Source of the DNA: Sheuella sp.
Lineage (GTDB): Bacteria; Pseudomonadota; Gammaproteobacteria; Burkholderiales; Burkholderiaceae_B
Assembly: GCA_030650995.1 (NCBI GenBank)
Contig: JAUSCY010000081.1
Coordinates: 1 to 46,560 of the forward strand
Length of the DNA: 46,560 nt
Direction: 5' to 3'
Shown here: positions 37,470-45,918 of the stretch, piece after piece
How positions within the stretch are numbered: position 1 is the first letter of the stretch
Layout: every line of letters begins with the position of its first letter
Notes under the pieces: model-generated
What the model was told of the DNA's origin: nothing
What the model saw: only the letters and a program-made list of their open reading frames with translations
Database searches by the model: none
Program-made: the position numbers and the translations under genes

Positions 37470-37604
37470 ATGAAACGTACCTACCAGCCTTCCGTTACCC
37501 GCCGTAAACGCACACATGGCTTTCGCGTCCGTATGAAAACCCGTGGTGGCCGCGCTGTAATCAACGCTCGCCGTGCCAAGGGCCGTAAGCGTCTGGCCGT
37601 CTAA
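37470..37604 (+). CDS. rpmH: 50S ribosomal protein L34
   Basis: A 44-residue basic protein, [18 protein letters not shown] at the start and [11 protein letters not shown] at the end, an unmistakable L34 of the large ribosomal subunit. The start is ATG 37470; the in-frame extension to 37410 is not part of L34. It is first in the rpmH-rnpA-yidD-yidC-mnmE order, divergent from dnaA. No strong Shine-Dalgarno is visible in front. Confidence 0.98.
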   Translation: MKRTYQPSVTRRKRTHGFRVRMKTRGGRAVINARRAKGRKRLAV

Positions 37605-37605
37605 T

Positions 37606-37657
37606 ACGTCTAGTTGTGTATCCGGGACGGCTTGTCCCAATACCAGCTTTGCCGTTA
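37606..37657 (+). other. rpmH-rnpA spacer (no gene seen)
   Basis: The 52-bp spacer between rpmH and rnpA (37605-37656) contains GGGACGG/CTTGTCCC, a short imperfect hairpin, and no further gene. Coordinates are given in reverse only to mark the gap boundaries; no feature is claimed. Confidence 0.1.
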
Positions 37658-38076
37658 TGTCACGCGCCACGTTTCCAGCGGCGGCGCGCATGCACCGCCC
37701 CACAGAATTTGCAGCTGCCTTATCAGGCAAGCGCATCGCCCGTGGGGCGTATTTTATCGTGACCGCGAACCCGACCGGGTCGATTGCACATTCAGAGACT
37801 AAAGATATCTTCGGCAGACCCGCTGATTCTGCAGGATCGGATGCTCCTATCGCGCGTTTGGGTTTGATTATGGCCAAACGCCTGGCTCACCACGCCTCCA
37901 CCCGTAACGCTCTTAAACGCGTTGTACGCGAAGCGTTCCGTGCCCAGCGCTTACAGTTACCTGCAGCGGACTACGTCGTCCGGCTCAATCGGCGCATTCA
38001 GGACATATCGCTTACACAGCTCAAGCTAGCTGCGCGACTTGAAGCTGACGCCCATTTTTCCAAAGTGCGGGCATGA
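37657..38076 (+). CDS. rnpA: ribonuclease P protein component
   Basis: The protein cofactor of RNase P, which with the RNA subunit removes 5' leaders from tRNA precursors. The 139-residue protein has the signature [19 protein letters not shown] (the RNR motif of the family) and the N-terminal [18 protein letters not shown] block; the basic RLNRRIQD region follows. The start ATG 37657 ([18 protein letters not shown]) is preferred over an upstream in-frame extension that overlaps rpmH. The stop codon overlaps the yidD start (ATGA), indicating coupling. Confidence 0.94.
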   Translation: MSRATFPAAARMHRPTEFAAALSGKRIARGAYFIVTANPTGSIAHSETKDIFGRPADSAGSDAPIARLGLIMAKRLAHHASTRNALKRVVREAFRAQRLQLPAADYVVRLNRRIQDISLTQLKLAARLEADAHFSKVRA

Positions 38077-38360
38077 TGATCGGCATTCTGAAAGTACTTT
38101 TAACTGCGCCCATTCGTGCATATAAATTCTTTCTTAGCCCCTGGTTGGGCCAGTCTTGCAGATTTACGCCCACCTGCTCTTCCTATGCAATCGAAGCAAT
38201 CGAAACATGGGGGCCTGGGCGTGGATTATTGTTGAGCGCCAAAAGAATTGGGCGGTGCCATCCCTGGTGCACCGGCGGTCATGACCCCGTACCAAAACCT
38301 GACAATACGCGCCCTCAAAGTAAAAACAATAGTTTATCGACCCGCTGTCACACTGATTAA
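38073..38360 (+). CDS. yidD: membrane protein insertion efficiency factor YidD
   Basis: A 95-residue YidD (DUF37) that helps YidC insert membrane proteins. Family signature: [51 protein letters not shown]. Cysteines of the CRFTPTCS and RCHPWC blocks are conserved. Its first four bases overlap the rnpA stop. About 20 residues after GGHDPVP (to RCHTD) extend beyond the family core. Confidence 0.95.
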   Translation: MMIGILKVLLTAPIRAYKFFLSPWLGQSCRFTPTCSSYAIEAIETWGPGRGLLLSAKRIGRCHPWCTGGHDPVPKPDNTRPQSKNNSLSTRCHTD

Positions 38361-38366
38361 CGCTAA

Positions 38367-38392
38367 ACTGCGAACCTTCACTGGTTTGCAGT
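38367..38392 (+). other. stem-loop in the yidD-yidC spacer
   Basis: ACTGCGAACC (38367-38376) pairs with GGTTTGCAGT (38383-38392) with one G-U pair and a 6-base loop, 6 bp after the yidD stop. It is followed by TATTTATAC rather than a proper T-run, so it may be a weak attenuator, processing site or mRNA stabiliser. Confidence 0.4.
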
Positions 38393-38441
38393 ATTTATAC
38401 TCATTCACCAGTTAGTTACTTATTTTATTTATTAGGCAAGA

Positions 38442-40145
38442 ATGGATATCCGACGCACCGTATTGTTGATGATTTTCTCGTTTTCCCTGCTCATGCTCTG
38501 GAACAATTGGCAGATTCATCAGGGTAAAGCACCTTTGTTTGGTGCTCCTCCTGCTGCCACAACGACAAACGGCGCAAGTCAATCACCTGCCGCGACAAAC
38601 GCCGGTGTTCCGACTGCGAATACCTCTGCCAGCACACCAGCCTCGACGGGAAGTGTTGCAGTACCAGGCTTAGCTGGCGCAGCACCTGCACAATCACAAA
38701 CAGTTACTGTTAAGACGGATGTACTGCAGCTGACGTTCGATTTGCAGGGTGCTCAGATCGTACGTGCTGACTTGCTTGCTTTCCCTACAACAGATGATAA
38801 AGACGTTCCTTTTGTTCTGCTTGACCGTGCTGCAGGCCGCACATACGTCGTGCAGTCAGGTTTGACCGGGGCACCCGCTGGAACACAATACCCGACGCAT
38901 TTGTCTTCTTTCTCGATGATCAGCGAAACAAAAGAAATTTCCGGTGATACGCTTGTCGTGAAATTTGCTGCGGAATCCGCCGGTATCAAACTTATCAAAA
39001 CATACACACTGCGCCGTGGTCAGTATGTCATCGATGTTTCACACCAGATTGAAAACATGACTACGGATGCGGTGACACCGTCTGTATATTTACAGATTAC
39101 CCGTGATGGTGTGGATCCTAATCAGAGTTCAGCGCCTAGTTTTTTAAGTGGCCCTGCTAATTACTTTGGTGCCGCTGTTTATTCTGAACAGGATAAATTT
39201 CAGAAAGTCACATTTACTGAAATTGAAAAGCACAAAGCTGCTTATATCAAGCAAACGGATAATGGCTGGTTTGGCATGATTCAACATTATTTTGTAACTG
39301 CATGGATTCCGCAACAAGGCAAATCCCGCAATTATGAAATGACTGAACTTGAAAAAAACATCTTCGCAATTCGCAGTATTGAGCCAGTCGGTGCTGTCGC
39401 TGCCAATTCCAGCCAAACCATCAATGCCAAGCTTTGGCTGGGTCCACAAGATCAGTCTGAACTCGAGAAAGTAGCGCCTGGTCTTGATCTGGTTGTTGAT
39501 TATGGTTTGTTAGCCATTATTGCAAAACCTGTTTTTTCATTGATGACCTGGCTCTTTACTTTGTTAGGTAACTGGGGCTGGACAATCATTGCATTGACCT
39601 TCCTGATTAAATTAGCTTTTTATCCTTTATCCGCAGCCAGCTATCGCTCAATGGCAAAGATGAAGCAAGTTGCTCCTCGTCTGGCAATACTGAAAGAAAA
39701 ATTTGGTGATGACCGTCAAAAGCTCAATGCGGCAATGATGGAAATGTACCGTACTGAAAAAATCAATCCGCTGGGCGGCTGCCTGCCGATCGTGGTTCAG
39801 ATTCCTGTATTTATTTCTCTTTATTATGTTTTGGGATCCAGCGTTGAATTACGTGGCGCTCCCTGGATTTTGTGGGTTCATGATCTTGCTGTTCGTGATC
39901 CTTACTTTATCTTGCCCGCCATCATGATGGGAACAATGTTTCTACAAATGAGGCTCAACCCTACTCCACCAGATCCTATGCAAGCGAAGGTCATGATGTT
40001 TATGCCTCTGGTGTTTGGTGGAATGATGTTCTTCTTTCCATCAGGTCTTGTACTGTACTGGTGCGTCAACAACATTCTGTCGATTGCGCAACAGTGGTAC
40101 ATCACACAAAAGATGGCTAAGCTTGCAGCAACACCGCACCGTTAA
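38442..40145 (+). CDS. yidC: membrane protein insertase YidC
   Basis: YidC inserts and folds inner-membrane proteins, alone or with SecYEG. The 567-residue protein starts MDIRRTVLLMIFSFSLLMLW with the first membrane segment, followed by a low-complexity Ala/Thr linker and the large periplasmic beta-sandwich domain (about residues 85-340). The five-helix core follows: LLAIIAKPVFSLMTWLFTLL, NWGWTIIALTFLIKLAFYPL, GGCLPIVVQIPVFISLYYVL, PYFILPAIMMGTMFLQMRL and MMFFFPSGLVLYWCVNNILS, with the conserved Arg in AASYRSMAKMK. mnmE follows after 12 bp. Confidence 0.97.
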   Translation: MDIRRTVLLMIFSFSLLMLWNNWQIHQGKAPLFGAPPAATTTNGASQSPAATNAGVPTANTSASTPASTGSVAVPGLAGAAPAQSQTVTVKTDVLQLTFDLQGAQIVRADLLAFPTTDDKDVPFVLLDRAAGRTYVVQSGLTGAPAGTQYPTHLSSFSMISETKEISGDTLVVKFAAESAGIKLIKTYTLRRGQYVIDVSHQIENMTTDAVTPSVYLQITRDGVDPNQSSAPSFLSGPANYFGAAVYSEQDKFQKVTFTEIEKHKAAYIKQTDNGWFGMIQHYFVTAWIPQQGKSRNYEMTELEKNIFAIRSIEPVGAVAANSSQTINAKLWLGPQDQSELEKVAPGLDLVVDYGLLAIIAKPVFSLMTWLFTLLGNWGWTIIALTFLIKLAFYPLSAASYRSMAKMKQVAPRLAILKEKFGDDRQKLNAAMMEMYRTEKINPLGGCLPIVVQIPVFISLYYVLGSSVELRGAPWILWVHDLAVRDPYFILPAIMMGTMFLQMRLNPTPPDPMQAKVMMFMPLVFGGMMFFFPSGLVLYWCVNNILSIAQQWYITQKMAKLAATPHR

Positions 40146-40157
40146 TGTTTTTCAGTA

Positions 40158-41516
40158 ATGTCTAAAAACCTGATCGATCCGATTGTGGCGATAGCCACCG
40201 CCCCTGGCAGGGGCGGGATCGGCGTAGTGCGTATTTCTGGCCCCGATCTGGGGCCTTTTATTTTTTCTTTGCTTGGTAAAAAACTAACGCCCCGGCACGC
40301 ACATTATCTGAACTTTCCAGATCATAATCAGCATCCTATTGATCAAGGCCTGGCAATTTTTTTCAATCAGCCACACTCCTACACAGGAGAAGACGTACTT
40401 GAGTTGCAAGGGCACGGTGGGCCAGCGGTTTTACAGCAGCTTTTAAAACGTTGTCTGGAAGTTGGGCACACCTTTGGTTTAAGACTTGCTACGCCTGGTG
40501 AATTCACCCAACGTGCTTTTCTTAATGACAAAATTGATTTGGCGCAGGCTGAGGCCGTTGCAGATCTGATTGACGCAACCTCTGAGGCTGCTGCGCGTGC
40601 GGCCGTCTCATCGCTTTCTGGTGAATTCTCGCGTCGTATTAATACCCTCTCGACCTCGATTGTTCAATTACGGATGCTTATCGAAGCAACTCTGGATTTT
40701 CCTGAAGAAGAAATCGAGTTTCTGGAAAAATATCAGGCGCGTCAAAAGCTGGATGTCATGCTTGATGACATTGACAACATTATTTCTCAATCACGTCAGG
40801 GCATGGTCCTACGTGAAGGTCTACACGTCGTTTTGGCTGGCGAACCAAACGTTGGTAAATCCAGCTTATTAAATGCCTTAGCTGGTCAGGATCTAGCCAT
40901 CGTCACAGACATTGCGGGGACTACGCGCGATAAAGTCTCGCAAGTCATCCACTTGCAAGGCGTGCCCATCACGATTATTGACACCGCAGGCTTGCGCGAG
41001 ACGACTGACACAATTGAGTCGATAGGGATCAGTCGAAGCTGGGCTGAGATTGCCCGCGCAGATGTTGTGTTGCACTTGATGGATGCGACGATACCGAGCA
41101 CGCATTTAGATGAAAAGATCGAAACAACACGATCCCGTCAAAGCATAGTTTTACAGGTCTTTAATAAACAGGACCTTTTATCAGATTTATCGAACATCGC
41201 AGATCAGGCGATTTACATATCAGCTAAGACTGGCAAGGGTCTTGACGTATTACAGACGAGACTTTTAAACATCGCAGGCTGGAACCCAGGTCAGGAATCT
41301 CCCTGGCTTGCCAGACAACGGCACATTGATTCGCTAGAGCAATCGCGCATGCATTTATTACTTGCAAAAGAGCATGCTGCTGAAAATGATCGTGTGCTTG
41401 ATTTGTTTGCCGAAGAGCTCAGACTCGCGCATGATAGCCTCGGTCAAATTACGGGAAAAATGACGCCAGATGATTTACTAGGTGAAATTTTTTCCAATTT
41501 CTGTATTGGTAAATAA
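40158..41516 (+). CDS. mnmE: tRNA modification GTPase MnmE
   Basis: MnmE with MnmG installs the 5-carboxymethylaminomethyl group on wobble uridine of tRNAs. The 452-residue protein starts [20 protein letters not shown] (folate-binding domain) and has a GTPase insert with [17 protein letters not shown] (G1), IAGTTRD (G2), DTAG (G3) and NKQD (G4). It ends with the canonical CIGK at the C-terminus, whose Cys is functionally required. It closes the rpmH-to-mnmE plus-strand block and converges with the ApbE gene. Confidence 0.97.
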   Translation: MSKNLIDPIVAIATAPGRGGIGVVRISGPDLGPFIFSLLGKKLTPRHAHYLNFPDHNQHPIDQGLAIFFNQPHSYTGEDVLELQGHGGPAVLQQLLKRCLEVGHTFGLRLATPGEFTQRAFLNDKIDLAQAEAVADLIDATSEAAARAAVSSLSGEFSRRINTLSTSIVQLRMLIEATLDFPEEEIEFLEKYQARQKLDVMLDDIDNIISQSRQGMVLREGLHVVLAGEPNVGKSSLLNALAGQDLAIVTDIAGTTRDKVSQVIHLQGVPITIIDTAGLRETTDTIESIGISRSWAEIARADVVLHLMDATIPSTHLDEKIETTRSRQSIVLQVFNKQDLLSDLSNIADQAIYISAKTGKGLDVLQTRLLNIAGWNPGQESPWLARQRHIDSLEQSRMHLLLAKEHAAENDRVLDLFAEELRLAHDSLGQITGKMTPDDLLGEIFSNFCIGK

Positions 41517-41534
41517 GTCCTGATCAAGCTAGTC

Positions 41535-42521
41535 TTATTGCGCTTGAATCTGACCTGCAACAATTGAAATCTCTTCAAACCCTGCATCATCACGTAGTAC
41601 AAACAAAACATCCATTGCTCGTTTTTGTGCCAGTGCAACGCCGGCCTCTTCACCCAACACGAGCAATGCCGTTGCCCATGCATCTGCTAGCATGCAGCTC
41701 GAGGCCACTACGGTAACTGCTGCAACACGATTGTGCACCGGAGCACCGCGCGAGGGATGCATTGTATGTGCGTAGCGCTCACCGGCTACATCGACAAATC
41801 GACGATAGTCACCCGAAGTCGCAATTGACGCATCACACAACTCCATTACCCCCATCACCTCTCGTACTCCTGGCAATGGCTTTTCAAGGGCAACAGCCCA
41901 AGGTTCGTGACCTGGCTTGAAGCCTCGCGCACGCATCTCACCATCAATACCCACCAGATAACTGGTGACTCCCAATCGATCAAGGCAACGGGCCAGTTGA
42001 TCCACGCCATAGCCTTTGGCAATACCAGACAGGTCGAGCGTGACGTCGGACATTTTGCGAACCCGCATGCCCGCCTGATCAATCTCCAGTGTTTCTTTTG
42101 TTACATGTATGACTTGTTGTTTATTCTGACCGATTTGATTCGTTGGGATTTGATGCTTTTCTGGACCAAAGCCCCATGTATTGACGAGCGCACCAACACC
42201 GATATCGAACGCCCCATCAGATTGCCGGTTAATCTCTAATGCTGACTGCAACACCGTTATCAGTTCACTGGGTACAGCTAGCCATTTTTGTGGTGCTGCT
42301 GCGTTTAGCTCGCTCAAAGCAGAGTTTGGTTTCCACGTCGACATCTGCTTATCAGCCAGATCTACTGCGGCAAAGAGTTTTTCATTTATTTCATGAATAG
42401 TTGATGCAACGATTCCAGATGGCGCAAAAAAAACAGCGGTGTAACGTGTCCCCATGGTTTCACCGTTAACACTATATCGCTGCACGCTTGCCGTGTCGGT
42501 GCTGTCAATAAACATCTTCAC
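41535..42521 (-). CDS. ApbE-family FAD:protein FMN transferase-like protein
   Basis: A 328-residue ApbE-family protein, expected to transfer FMN from FAD to a Thr/Ser of an extracytosolic flavoprotein. Blocks: NGETMGTRYTAVF near residue 20, STWKPNSALSELNA, GAFDIGVGALVNTWGFGP (98-120 region), TLDLSGIAKGYGVDQLA (161-177), SYLVGIDGEMRARG, ATSGDYRRF (234-242) and DAWATALLVLG with the Mg-binding Asp D280. Two oddities: no signal peptide or lipobox precedes the domain, although ApbE normally acts in the periplasm, and the usual H-x-I-D-P motif reads HTMHPSRG (residues 252-259). Its ATG overlaps the reductase 3' end by 17 bp. A cytosolic target or leaderless export are alternatives. Confidence 0.85.
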   Translation of the reverse strand: MKMFIDSTDTASVQRYSVNGETMGTRYTAVFFAPSGIVASTIHEINEKLFAAVDLADKQMSTWKPNSALSELNAAAPQKWLAVPSELITVLQSALEINRQSDGAFDIGVGALVNTWGFGPEKHQIPTNQIGQNKQQVIHVTKETLEIDQAGMRVRKMSDVTLDLSGIAKGYGVDQLARCLDRLGVTSYLVGIDGEMRARGFKPGHEPWAVALEKPLPGVREVMGVMELCDASIATSGDYRRFVDVAGERYAHTMHPSRGAPVHNRVAAVTVVASSCMLADAWATALLVLGEEAGVALAQKRAMDVLFVLRDDAGFEEISIVAGQIQAQ

Positions 42522-44733
42522 GGTACCGCCCGGCGGCTTTCAACTCTTTTACACTGAGACGTGCAGGCGACAATATGCGATCAAGCTTCTCTGACACACT
42601 GTTTGCCATCTCTCGACCACCGCAGACCAGTACCTGACCACCCTGCTCAATCAAATGTCTTGTTTGTACGGCATCGTCACCTATACGGTCTTGAACATAC
42701 GCTCGGTCCTTCACTCTTGAAAAAGTCACATTCAATTGCGTAAGCCGCTCGTCCTTTATATATCCACGCAATTCAGGCTCATACAAAAAATCCGATTCTG
42801 GGTCACGACCCCCCCAGTACAGATACATGGGACGCCGAGCTTTGTTATTCCGGATAAATCCAACCAAAGGTCCAATACCGGTTCCTGCACCGATCAGGAT
42901 CACTGGAGCCTTGCCGGATACGGGACGAAAGTTTGGATTAGGAGAGATAAAAGCATCTATCCGGTCTCCAGGCTGCAAGCTATGCAAAAACCCTGAACAC
43001 ACGCCATCCGCATGTTTGCGTACACAAATTTCCAGAACGTTATCACGCGACCCGCTCGCCAATGAATAAAAACGCGGCATAGTAGAGTTTGGTGGCAATA
43101 TGCCAACCAGGTCGCCAGAACTAAAGTTCGGCAAGCCATTGCTTCCAAAAAAACGCCGTAGTCGCTTGTCCTCTGGCACTGCTATAAATCGCAGAATACT
43201 GGTAGGTGTATTTATCTCTACTCCATAGTCGATACGCTCTAGCAATTCTAAGGAACATGTAGCAGGACGCCTGGGTACATACTTCAGAGTAATGTCCTGA
43301 CCAATTGCTTGGCTCAAAGACTTGCCCCACCGAGAAAATTCCTGCTCTGACTGTTTGTCTATCGTTTCAAATGCCATCAGGTGCTGCCAGCCTAAAGATA
43401 GCAGTGCAGCATCCACATCTTTGGCAAACTTACAGAACTGTGGAAATTGTCGATCACCGAATCCTAATACCGCGAACGTCGGTTTTGTCGTTTGAACCGT
43501 TTTTTTATTCAGACTAGCCAAGCGCGTCAGAAACTGATTCGCGCAAGATGGCGCTTCACCATCGCCATAAGTTGAGGTTAGAATAAATACATGTTTTGCA
43601 CTGCGGTATTGAGGCAAGAGCGTATTCATCGTTGAAGTATGAACAGTGTGTCCTGCTAGTCTTAACGCATCGTTTAAAACACTAGCAAAGCCCCACGTAC
43701 TGTTATTTTCACTGCCAACAAGCATCACGATATCTGCCGCTTGTGCTTGGCCGTTGTTAGTTATACGAGGCCGGTCTCGACGACGCTGCCACCACATCTG
43801 AACACCTGTAGCGCTTAGGAGTGGCACACCCAAAGCACATACTCCTAACAGCAAACCTAACCACCACAAGCCTTCACCCGTATGTAACAAGTAAACCAAG
43901 TCATATATATCTCGCATGCCTGCATGCGCCCGGTAAGATAACAATTCACCGGTTGCTTGATCAACGTAGCCATCGCCTTGTGTAGTGCGTAATGAGTAGA
44001 AATCACTCAGGTCACCCGATCTTGGATACACCAGCTCTCGTAAATTACTCAGATCAATTGCTTGCAGAGCTGATAAATTAGCAGGGGGTTTAGCTTGTCC
44101 CCCATTTACACTTGCTGGAAAGTCAGGTTCGTCCTGTTTGCCGTCGTAAATAAATCCAAATGTTGCTGCCGACATATATATGCCTGTTAGTGCTGACAAG
44201 ATCAAACCAATTATGACAATACGTCCTGCCTGAGCATGCAGACGCTGGTTTAGGTTGCCGCGAAGTGGGCGTATCAGATTACGCCATCCCCCTAACCGTC
44301 TGATAAGTAATACAGCACCTGTTAAAGTCAGAATAAGCATAAATATTGCTGCAATACCAACGACAGCTCGTCCTGGTGTATCGAGCAACAATGATCGATG
44401 CAATTGCTTTACCCATCTAGAGAAACTCGAGTTAGCATGATTTGCAATACGTTTGCCATTGAGCGGATCAATACTATCAGCACCTGACTGTCCAGCATTG
44501 CTGTAGTAAACAACGACTGTTCCGGATGCCGTGCGCTTGATTTGTTCAGCGCCTGGATAGTTAAGCGCCACTCGTTGGGCTAAATCGGCCACACTGACTT
44601 GTCCTGTCGATGGCACATGTATAGACAGTCTTTCCAACCCAGGATCAATTGACAATATGGCGCCACTTATTGCCAGCACCAATAAAAACAAGCTGGCTAT
44701 TAAGCCGGGTAACGAATGAAGCTGACGTACCAT
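42505..44733 (-). CDS. PepSY-membrane / flavodoxin / NADPH-flavoreductase fusion
   Basis: A 742-residue inner-membrane electron-transfer protein. The N-terminal third is a PepSY_TM module with membrane segments near residues 8-30, 122-145, 170-193 and 286-312; H6, H112, H166 and H284 sit at helix ends where PepSY_TM proteins may bind haem. A flavodoxin domain (about 333-480; TSTYGDGEAPSCANQF, FAVLGFGDRQFPQF) binds FMN. An FNR-like FAD/NADPH part follows with PRFYSLAS (553-560), GAGTGIGPLVGF (615-626) and VLVCGGREMA (701-710); the C-terminal VY matches the aromatic end of cytochrome P450/sulfite reductase flavoproteins. It would pass NADPH electrons through FAD and FMN to the periplasmic side. 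The alternative role is ferric-siderophore reduction. Confidence 0.85.
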   Translation of the reverse strand: MVRQLHSLPGLIASLFLLVLAISGAILSIDPGLERLSIHVPSTGQVSVADLAQRVALNYPGAEQIKRTASGTVVVYYSNAGQSGADSIDPLNGKRIANHANSSFSRWVKQLHRSLLLDTPGRAVVGIAAIFMLILTLTGAVLLIRRLGGWRNLIRPLRGNLNQRLHAQAGRIVIIGLILSALTGIYMSAATFGFIYDGKQDEPDFPASVNGGQAKPPANLSALQAIDLSNLRELVYPRSGDLSDFYSLRTTQGDGYVDQATGELLSYRAHAGMRDIYDLVYLLHTGEGLWWLGLLLGVCALGVPLLSATGVQMWWQRRRDRPRITNNGQAQAADIVMLVGSENNSTWGFASVLNDALRLAGHTVHTSTMNTLLPQYRSAKHVFILTSTYGDGEAPSCANQFLTRLASLNKKTVQTTKPTFAVLGFGDRQFPQFCKFAKDVDAALLSLGWQHLMAFETIDKQSEQEFSRWGKSLSQAIGQDITLKYVPRRPATCSLELLERIDYGVEINTPTSILRFIAVPEDKRLRRFFGSNGLPNFSSGDLVGILPPNSTMPRFYSLASGSRDNVLEICVRKHADGVCSGFLHSLQPGDRIDAFISPNPNFRPVSGKAPVILIGAGTGIGPLVGFIRNNKARRPMYLYWGGRDPESDFLYEPELRGYIKDERLTQLNVTFSRVKDRAYVQDRIGDDAVQTRHLIEQGGQVLVCGGREMANSVSEKLDRILSPARLSVKELKAAGRYREDVY

Positions 44734-44808
44734 GGTACTAAATACCTCTGGTTGCTGTGTCCGAACTTTCTGATTGTGATGCTTTTTCTGATGCTTTAAT
44801 CATTGCGA

Positions 44809-45279
44809 CTACATGTCATATTTAAAGCTTTTGACATAACCACGACCAGTAACCGATTTCCCTGAGTCTTTGGTTGTTAATGGTATGCGAACATCAGCGG
44901 CATTTTCACGACCATCCTCCACTGCTGTATCAATACGAATCTCATACCCTGCATCGATTAAGGTATCTGCTAATTCAACTTTTACTGTTAACGATTTTCC
45001 GCTTCCTACGCTTGCTCCGCTTACTCCATCGAACTCTTTAGCATTCAAACCACTCCCTCGTGCCCAGTCACGCAATCCTTTGTAATATTTTGATTTTTTT
45101 CCTGCAACCCATAGTGTTTTTTGATATTTACCGTTTGCATCTGTGACATATATTGCTAAATATGCACCATTGCCACCATAGTTTTGCAACTGGGTTGTTA
45201 GCGTTAACGTACGTGCTTCTACCATTCCAGGCAATACAACAGCACCAACAAGTAAAAAAGAGCTAATGACTTTTTTCAT
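44809..45279 (-). CDS. secreted DUF2271 protein with candidate flavinylation motif
   Basis: A 156-residue protein with a signal peptide (hydrophobic core at residues 5-19, probable cleavage at VEA-R) and a DUF2271 beta-rich body (LTLTTQLQNYGGNGAYLAIY, TLWVAGKKSKYYKGLRDW). D84-G-V-S-G-A-S90 fits the Dxx[ST]GA[ST] consensus that ApbE enzymes flavinylate, with Ser rather than the more frequent Thr as acceptor. It lies between the small PepSY gene and the reductase fusion. The sensible role is a periplasmic one- or two-electron carrier loaded with FMN. Covalent flavin on S90 is inference; the motif and the ApbE gene in the same operon support it. Confidence 0.8.
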   Translation of the reverse strand: MKKVISSFLLVGAVVLPGMVEARTLTLTTQLQNYGGNGAYLAIYVTDANGKYQKTLWVAGKKSKYYKGLRDWARGSGLNAKEFDGVSGASVGSGKSLTVKVELADTLIDAGYEIRIDTAVEDGRENAADVRIPLTTKDSGKSVTGRGYVKSFKYDM

Positions 45280-45335
45280 AATAATTTTCCGTTTATAAAG
45301 TCAGTGATATGCATTATGTTTGGAGACATATCTAC

Positions 45336-45680
45336 TTATTTGGCTTGTTGGCCTGGTAAAAAATAACCAGTCGATTCACCATTTTTTCCAAAACGGATTT
45401 CAAATGCTTGAATCTTTAAAGTCACGGGTGCATATATCGCTTTAAACCTGTTTCCTTTACTATCAGACCCCCTGACTTCGTAGCAACCATCATCTATTTT
45501 GATGCGTTTAATGGTCCAACCATGCTGCTCTACTTGCTGTCGTAGCACATCACGCGATTGCCAATCGGATACTGCTCCTTCACAACTTTCATCAGCTGTT
45601 GCAACACCGCTAATTAGAATAGCGGCCACAAAGCCAACCACCGATGCATATTGCCGTATACGTATTTGCATGGCTTTCAT
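45336..45680 (-). CDS. small secreted PepSY-domain protein
   Basis: A 114-residue periplasmic protein with a signal peptide (ASVVGFVAAILISGVATA, cleavage probably at ATA-D). The mature part has the PepSY pattern: DWQSRDVLRQQVEQHGWTIK, then KRIKIDDGCYEVRGSDSKGN and a strand QAFEIRF. C33 and C67-type cysteines (ESCEGA, DDGCYEV) could make a disulfide. PepSY modules are often regulatory or redox-partner domains. It is the first gene of the PepSY-DUF2271-reductase-ApbE operon, 56 bp ahead of the DUF2271 gene. Its exact role is not known. Confidence 0.75.
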   Translation of the reverse strand: MKAMQIRIRQYASVVGFVAAILISGVATADESCEGAVSDWQSRDVLRQQVEQHGWTIKRIKIDDGCYEVRGSDSKGNRFKAIYAPVTLKIQAFEIRFGKNGESTGYFLPGQQAK

Positions 45681-45756
45681 CCTGTTTTTATAAACATATA
45701 TTTATGTAGGAATTGATTTTTTCATCTACATGCTTAGTACTTTTAAACCACGTCGC

Positions 45757-45774
45757 GCTGCTGAATTCAGCAGC
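45757..45774. promoter_or_regulatory. 18-bp perfect palindrome upstream of the PepSY/DUF2271 operon
   Basis: GCTGCTGAATTCAGCAGC is a perfect palindrome, 77 bp before the first operon ATG at 45680 (minus strand). Its place in the presumed promoter region suggests an operator for a dimeric regulator. Resemblance to a Fur box or another known operator is not seen. Confidence 0.5.
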
Positions 45775-45835
45775 TGTATTTATTCTGAAGAATGAATGAT
45801 TTAATTGTTCTACACCCTTCAATTATACGAGTCCC

Positions 45836-45861
45836 TCTTCCTACTGTAACCAGTAGGAAGA
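45836..45861. other. 11-bp perfect stem-loop between the SDR gene and the PepSY operon
   Basis: TCTTCCTACTG (45836-45846) and CAGTAGGAAGA (45851-45861) with a 4-base loop. No T-run follows on either strand immediately, so it is not a standard intrinsic terminator, though it lies 58 bp beyond the SDR stop and could end that transcript. The rest of the 238-bp AT-rich spacer (45681-45918) holds no gene. Confidence 0.5.
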
Positions 45862-45918
45862 AAATCATCATTGATTAAACGCAAGTAAATCTTTAAGTTT
45901 TTTTATCGTTTTTTTTAA

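Noticed and set aside
37605-37656. rpmH-rnpA spacer as a feature
   Set aside because: Only a short imperfect hairpin is visible; the low-confidence entry carrying swapped coordinates for this gap should be disregarded.
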